Shown one piece after another: positions 13,035 through 15,839 of a stretch of DNA of 15,839 nt. The translations under genes were made by a program, and so were the position numbers. Position 1 is the first letter of the stretch; every line of letters begins with the position of its first letter. Source of the stretch: JAFDVN01 sp964472275 (GTDB taxonomy: Bacteria > Acidobacteriota > Holophagae > Holophagales > Holophagaceae); NCBI GenBank assembly GCA_964472275.1, contig CAYYJN010000049.1:1-15839 (forward strand), given 5' to 3'. The notes under the pieces are model-generated. The model was not told the origin of the DNA. It made no database searches and worked only from the letters and a program-made list of their open reading frames with translations.

Positions 13035-13092
13035 GGTTGAGGGCGCGAGGCCTGGAGGTTTTTGAAGACCTCCCATCCTCGCGCCCTCAACC
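13035..13092. repeat. Long perfect hairpin: 16-bp stem, internal loop, 6-bp stem, 8-base loop
   Basis: GGTTGAGGGCGCGAGG (13035-13050) is the exact reverse complement of 13077-13092. After a 3x3 internal loop (CCT/CAT), GGAGGT (13054-13059) pairs with ACCTCC (13068-13073) around an 8-base loop. As RNA from either strand it would be very stable. It could act as a transcription end or a structured RNA piece; there is no U-tract next to it. Confidence 0.8.
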
Positions 13093-13108
13093 TGCCGCGC
13101 AGCGCCAG

Positions 13109-13125
13109 GCCCGCCTGCGGCGGGC
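13109..13125. repeat. Small G+C hairpin, 7-bp stem with 3-base loop
   Basis: GCCCGCC, loop TGC, GGCGGGC. It lies between the long hairpin and the end of mraY; on the minus strand it is downstream of the mraY stop and could help end that transcript. Confidence 0.7.
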
Positions 13126-13160
13126 GGCTTCCATCGCCGTCCATCGGTGGTTAAACCGCC

Positions 13161-14249
13161 TCACCTCAGTTTCAGCGAGCTGAGGGCGAGGATGCTGCAC
13201 ACGATGGCCGTGATCCACAGCCGGATCACGACCTTCGTCTCGGCGAGGCCGCCCAGTTCCATGTGGTGATGGAAGGGCGCCATGCGGAAGATCCGCTTGC
13301 CGCCCCGAAGGCGGTAGCTGCCCACTTGGAGGATGACGCTCACGGCTTCGATGACGAAGAGGCCGCCAGCGATGACGAGCAGCAGCTCCTGCTTGATGAT
13401 GATGGCGACGACGCCCAGCGCGCCGCCCAGAGCCAGGGAGCCCGTGTCGCCCATGAAGACTTCCGCCGGGTGGGCGTTGTACCAAAGGAAGCCGAGGCAC
13501 GCGCCGCACACCGCGCCCATGAACACCGCCAGCTCGGCGCCGCCCGGCACATGGGGCACCACGAGGTAGGCCGCCAGCTTCGCGTTGCCCACCACATAGG
13601 CGAGGATGGCGAAGGTGACGGAGACGACGAGCAGCCCGCCCGTGGCGAGGCCGTCCAGTCCATCCGTCAGGTTCACCGCGTTGCTGGTGCCCACCACCAC
13701 GAGCCAGATCCAGGGGATGAGGAAGATGCCCAGGTTCGGCGAGAAGTTCTTGAAGAAGGGCACGGAGAGATGACTCGTGTCGTGGCCCCGCAATCCGAAG
13801 TGCAGCGTGAGCCAGGCCACGCCCAGGGTGATGAGCGTGAGCAGGACCATCTTCTGCCTGCTGGTGAGGCCGAGGTTCTGCTTCTTGAGCAGCTTCTTGG
13901 CGTCATCGAAGGCGCCCACGGCGCCGAAGCCCACGAGGGCGATGAGCGTCACCCAGATGCCGCCGCTGTGGAGGTTGCACCAAAGCAGCGTGGAGATGAG
14001 GATCACGACGATCATCAGGAGCCCGCCCATGGTGGGCGTGCCCGCCTTGCCCTGATGGTGCTTCGGCCCTTCTTCGCGGATGTGCTGGCCCATCTTGAGC
14101 CGCCGCAGGGTGCGGATCATCCAGGGACCGAGCAGCAGGCTGAGCAGCATCGCCGTCGCCGCGGCCATGGCGGCCCGGAAGGTGATGTAGCGCATGACCC
14201 CGGCGCCGGGGACATGGTCGCGGAAAAGCTCGAAGAGGCGCGGCAACAT
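13161..14249 (-). CDS. mraY: Phospho-N-acetylmuramoyl-pentapeptide-transferase
   Basis: 362 aa, ATG at 14249-14247 and stop TGA at 13163-13161. MraY transfers phospho-MurNAc-pentapeptide from UDP to undecaprenyl phosphate, making lipid I at the inner membrane. Ten membrane segments can be placed. Signature residues are present: Asp115-Asp116 in AFDDAKK, SNAVNLTDGLDGLA (189-202), FMGDTGSLALGG with Asp268 (265-276) and the HHHMELGG loop (327-334). The cytoplasmic REEGPKHHQGKAGTPTMGG (59-77) is typical. The start agrees with family N-termini: LFELFRDHVPGAGVMRYITFRA aligns with E. coli LAEHL...FNVFSYLTFRA from memory. The ribosome binding site is weak. No murF, murE or ftsW is adjacent; murD lies downstream beyond the EAL gene. 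The divergent neighbour is a Ser/Thr kinase. Confidence 0.96.
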   Translation of the reverse strand: MLPRLFELFRDHVPGAGVMRYITFRAAMAAATAMLLSLLLGPWMIRTLRRLKMGQHIREEGPKHHQGKAGTPTMGGLLMIVVILISTLLWCNLHSGGIWVTLIALVGFGAVGAFDDAKKLLKKQNLGLTSRQKMVLLTLITLGVAWLTLHFGLRGHDTSHLSVPFFKNFSPNLGIFLIPWIWLVVVGTSNAVNLTDGLDGLATGGLLVVSVTFAILAYVVGNAKLAAYLVVPHVPGGAELAVFMGAVCGACLGFLWYNAHPAEVFMGDTGSLALGGALGVVAIIIKQELLLVIAGGLFVIEAVSVILQVGSYRLRGGKRIFRMAPFHHHMELGGLAETKVVIRLWITAIVCSILALSSLKLR

Positions 14250-14260
14250 GCGTCCATTGT

Positions 14261-14266
14261 GGCCTA
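14261..14266 (-). promoter_or_regulatory. Possible -10 hexamer TAGGCC for mraY
   Basis: TAGGCC on the minus strand ends 11 bases before the mraY ATG. It is a weak match to the TANNCT hexamers seen here and would leave an unusually short leader, so it is tentative. Confidence 0.2.
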
Positions 14267-14350
14267 GATCGGCGCTCCCAGGCCTCTGGCGGGAAGCCGG
14301 TAGCCAGACCGGATTTCACCGGAAATTCCCCATCGCCATTCCAGAGCGGG

Positions 14351-14356
14351 TATGCT
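14351..14356 (+). promoter_or_regulatory. Possible -10 hexamer TATGCT for the kinase gene
   Basis: TATGCT lies 32 bases before the kinase ATG in the 139-base divergent gap between mraY and the kinase. No strong -35 is seen 17 bases upstream. Confidence 0.3.
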
Positions 14357-14388
14357 TGCCGCGAAACCCCTCTCGCCCGGGTGCGGAC

Positions 14389-15839
14389 ATGCCCAGCGCT
14401 CCCCAAGCCATCGGTCGGTATCAGGTGCTCCGCCTTCTCGGCGAAGGCGGCATGGGCGCGGTCTACCTGTGCCAGGACCCGCTGCTCAAGCGCCAGGTGG
14501 CGGTGAAGACCGTGCTCGCGGGCCGATCCGATTCGGCCGACATGCTGGAGCGCTTCCAGCGGGAATCGGAAATCAGCGCGCGCCTGAACCACCCGAACAT
14601 CGTCACGGTCTTCGATGTGGGCGACGATCCCGGCGTCGGCCCCTTCATGACCATGGAGTTCGTGGATGGCTCATCCCTCGCGAGCCTCATCCAGGCCGGT
14701 CCGGTGGACCCTACTCTCGCGGTGGACCTGCTGGGCCAAGCCTCCCTCGCCCTGGGCGCGGCGGCCAAGGCGGGCGTGATCCACCGGGACATCAAGCCGG
14801 AGAACATGCTCGTGAGCCGGGAAGGCGTGCTGAAGCTCACGGATTTCGGCGTGGCCAAGGAGGAGACGAGCACGAGCCTCACCACCACCGGCATGCTCGT
14901 CGGCACGCCGACCCACACGGCGCCGGAGCTGCTTTCCGGAGACAAGGCCTCGCCGGACACCGACCGCTACGCCCTCGCCGTGACAGCCTTCCAGCTCTTC
15001 AACCGGGGCCTGCTGCCCCACAAGGGCGCCACCATCCATGCGCTCATGAGCCACATCGTGAATTCGGCTCCGGAACTGCCGCCGGATCTTCCGAACCCGG
15101 CGGCGCGGGTCTTCCTCAAGGCGCTGCACCGGGAGCCCGACCGCCGCTACACCACCGGCGCGGCCTTCGTGGAGGATCTGGCGGACGCCTATGGCGTCAC
15201 CGCGGCCCTACCCGCACGGGCGCAGGAACGCGTCGCCGTGGGCCATCCGGGCGACATGGTCACCCAGGACATGCCGACGCCCACGGACTTCTCGCCGCGC
15301 ACCTCCGCCAGCACGCCGAGATCCCGCTCCCGCGCCAAGGACGCCAGCGGCGCGCGGCTCCAGGGGCCGCCCTCCGACCTTTTCCAGAATGGCGCGGGCG
15401 GCGACGACCTGCCGTCGCCTTCGGAACTGGCCAAGCAGATCCGCGTCGGCCTCGCCGCGCCCACGGCCCAGGCCAACGCGGGTCGCGTGAACCTGCCCCA
15501 TCTGGCTCCCGTCCAGCCGCGCAGCCACAAAGGCCTGCTCACCGCCATCCTCCTCGTCATCGCCGGGCTGGTGGGCTGGAACTACTACCGTTCCCGCCAA
15601 GCCGCCGAAGCCGCCGCGGCCGCGGCGGCGGCCCCGCCGCCCGCGCTCACGCCCGCGGGATTCACCACCGTCGTCACCGACCCGGCGGGAGCGTCCGTCT
15701 TCATGGGCGGCCGCCAAGTGGGCACCACGCCCATGGACCTGCTCGCCATCCCGTCCTCCGCCAAGGAAGTCCGCATCGAGAAGCCCGGCTACAAGCCCTG
15801 GACGGGCAAGCTCGGCCCCAGCGATCCGCTGCCCGCGCT
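14389..15839 (+). CDS. Membrane-anchored Ser/Thr protein kinase with extracytoplasmic PEGA-type domain (3' end outside window)
   Basis: ATG at 14389; 483 complete codons are visible with no stop before the window edge. Residues 9-268 are a PknB-like kinase: GEGGMG loop (18-23), VAVK with Lys40, HRDIKPEN with Asp134 (132-139), DFG (152-154) and APE (178-180). The P+1 region reads GTPTHTAPE, where most relatives have a Tyr-Met before APE. Residues 270-380 are a low-complexity Pro/Ala/Ser linker with several Thr-Pro and Ser-Pro pairs that could be autophosphorylated. One membrane helix lies at about 382-400 (GLLTAILLVIAGLVGW), then an Ala/Pro stretch, then a PEGA-type beta domain from 424 (TDPAGASVFMGGRQVGTTP, EKPGYKPW). 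The C-terminus is missing, so further domains are possible. It is divergent from mraY, which suggests but does not show a cell-wall link. Confidence 0.9.
   Translation, partial: MPSAPQAIGRYQVLRLLGEGGMGAVYLCQDPLLKRQVAVKTVLAGRSDSADMLERFQRESEISARLNHPNIVTVFDVGDDPGVGPFMTMEFVDGSSLASLIQAGPVDPTLAVDLLGQASLALGAAAKAGVIHRDIKPENMLVSREGVLKLTDFGVAKEETSTSLTTTGMLVGTPTHTAPELLSGDKASPDTDRYALAVTAFQLFNRGLLPHKGATIHALMSHIVNSAPELPPDLPNPAARVFLKALHREPDRRYTTGAAFVEDLADAYGVTAALPARAQERVAVGHPGDMVTQDMPTPTDFSPRTSASTPRSRSRAKDASGARLQGPPSDLFQNGAGGDDLPSPSELAKQIRVGLAAPTAQANAGRVNLPHLAPVQPRSHKGLLTAILLVIAGLVGWNYYRSRQAAEAAAAAAAAPPPALTPAGFTTVVTDPAGASVFMGGRQVGTTPMDLLAIPSSAKEVRIEKPGYKPWTGKLGPSDPLPA

Larger units (their letters stand above)
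12867..13149. repeat. Nested palindromic element bounded by a perfect 19-bp inverted repeat
   Basis: The left arm CACCGATGGACGGCGATGG (12867-12885) is exactly complementary in reverse to 13131-13149. Inside, TGGAAGCCG (13024-13032) pairs with CGGCTTCCA (13125-13133). Between these lie a long hairpin (13035-13092) and a short one (13109-13125). The arm core GATGGACGGCGAT resembles GATGGACGCTGAT at 10136-10148 (11 of 13 bases), so the two intergenic repeats share a building unit. No open frame for a transposase and no target duplication were found at its edges. Confidence 0.75.
12856..13160. other. 305-base gene-free region between the EAL gene and mraY (convergent ends)
   Basis: No convincing gene is present; short open frames here are made of repeat sequence. 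It contains the nested palindromic element 12867-13149, a GACGCAGAGAGCGCAGAG tract near 12965-12982 continuing as GGCACAGAGGGTCACAGAGG to 13004, and two strong hairpins. Both flanking genes end here, so it could serve as a two-way terminator, though without T-runs. Confidence 0.75.

Noticed and set aside
12867..13149. Complete insertion sequence
   Set aside because: Terminal inverted repeats are present, but the interior has no transposase frame and no target-site duplication was found at the edges.
13263..14267. A 334-codon + strand frame antisense to mraY
   Set aside because: The translation is His/Asp/Glu/Gly-rich, typical of the reverse of a membrane protein gene; mraY on the other strand is unmistakable.

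Overview
The window is about 15.8 kb of a high-G+C bacterial chromosome. Gene order is compact, with short gaps and several start/stop overlaps. The mix of a Ser/Thr kinase ending in a PEGA-type domain, split cell-wall (dcw) genes, a long aromatic amino acid hydroxylase with its pterin dehydratase, and intergenic repeats built on GCGAAG and GATGGACG units fits a Gram-negative of the Acidobacteriota type (Holophagae-like). This placement is an inference from gene content and base composition only. No rRNA, tRNA, CRISPR array, transposase or integrase was seen.

Layout. (1) 1-729, + strand: the 3' end of a dihydroorotase-like gene, a 52-aa Lys/Glu-rich small protein and a YaiI/UPF0178 protein. 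(2) 843-2696, +: a FabH-like ketoacyl synthase III paralogue and an uncharacterised polytopic membrane protein. (3) 2697-3637: an A+T-richer island holding one gene, a TIR-like (PF10137-type) protein that is a likely stand-alone phage-defence effector. (4) 3638-5022, - strand: hutD translationally coupled to a SpoU-family RNA methyltransferase. (5) 5092-10085, +: a LysR regulator, then a tight run of phhA, a metallo-beta-lactamase/rhodanese fusion (persulfide dioxygenase-like), an MFS transporter and phhB. (6) 10086-10296: a compound inverted repeat and a leftover copy of the murD 3' end. (7) 10297-12002, -: murD, overlapped at its stop by a lower-G+C small membrane protein gene. (8) 12094-12855, +: a stand-alone EAL-domain protein. 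(9) 12856-13160: a nested palindromic element. (10) 13161-14249, -: mraY. (11) 14389 to the window end, +: a membrane-anchored Ser/Thr kinase, incomplete.

How the genes work together. PhhA and PhhB make a standard pair: PhhA hydroxylates an aromatic amino acid with tetrahydropterin and PhhB dehydrates the spent carbinolamine. They enclose a sulfur-metabolism enzyme and an exporter-type permease in what looks like one transcript, with a LysR gene just upstream. MurD and MraY are consecutive-pathway peptidoglycan enzymes on the same strand, but are split by an EAL gene on the other strand. Two places show recent acquisition: the TIR gene island, and the small membrane protein gene, which lies between two copies of the murD 3' end that share 19 identical bases.

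Most likely undescribed: the insertion of a small membrane protein gene at the murD 3' end with a duplicated murD tail, the nested palindrome between the EAL gene and mraY, and the phhA-persulfide dioxygenase-MFS-phhB arrangement. All calls come from reading the sequence; no database search was possible.
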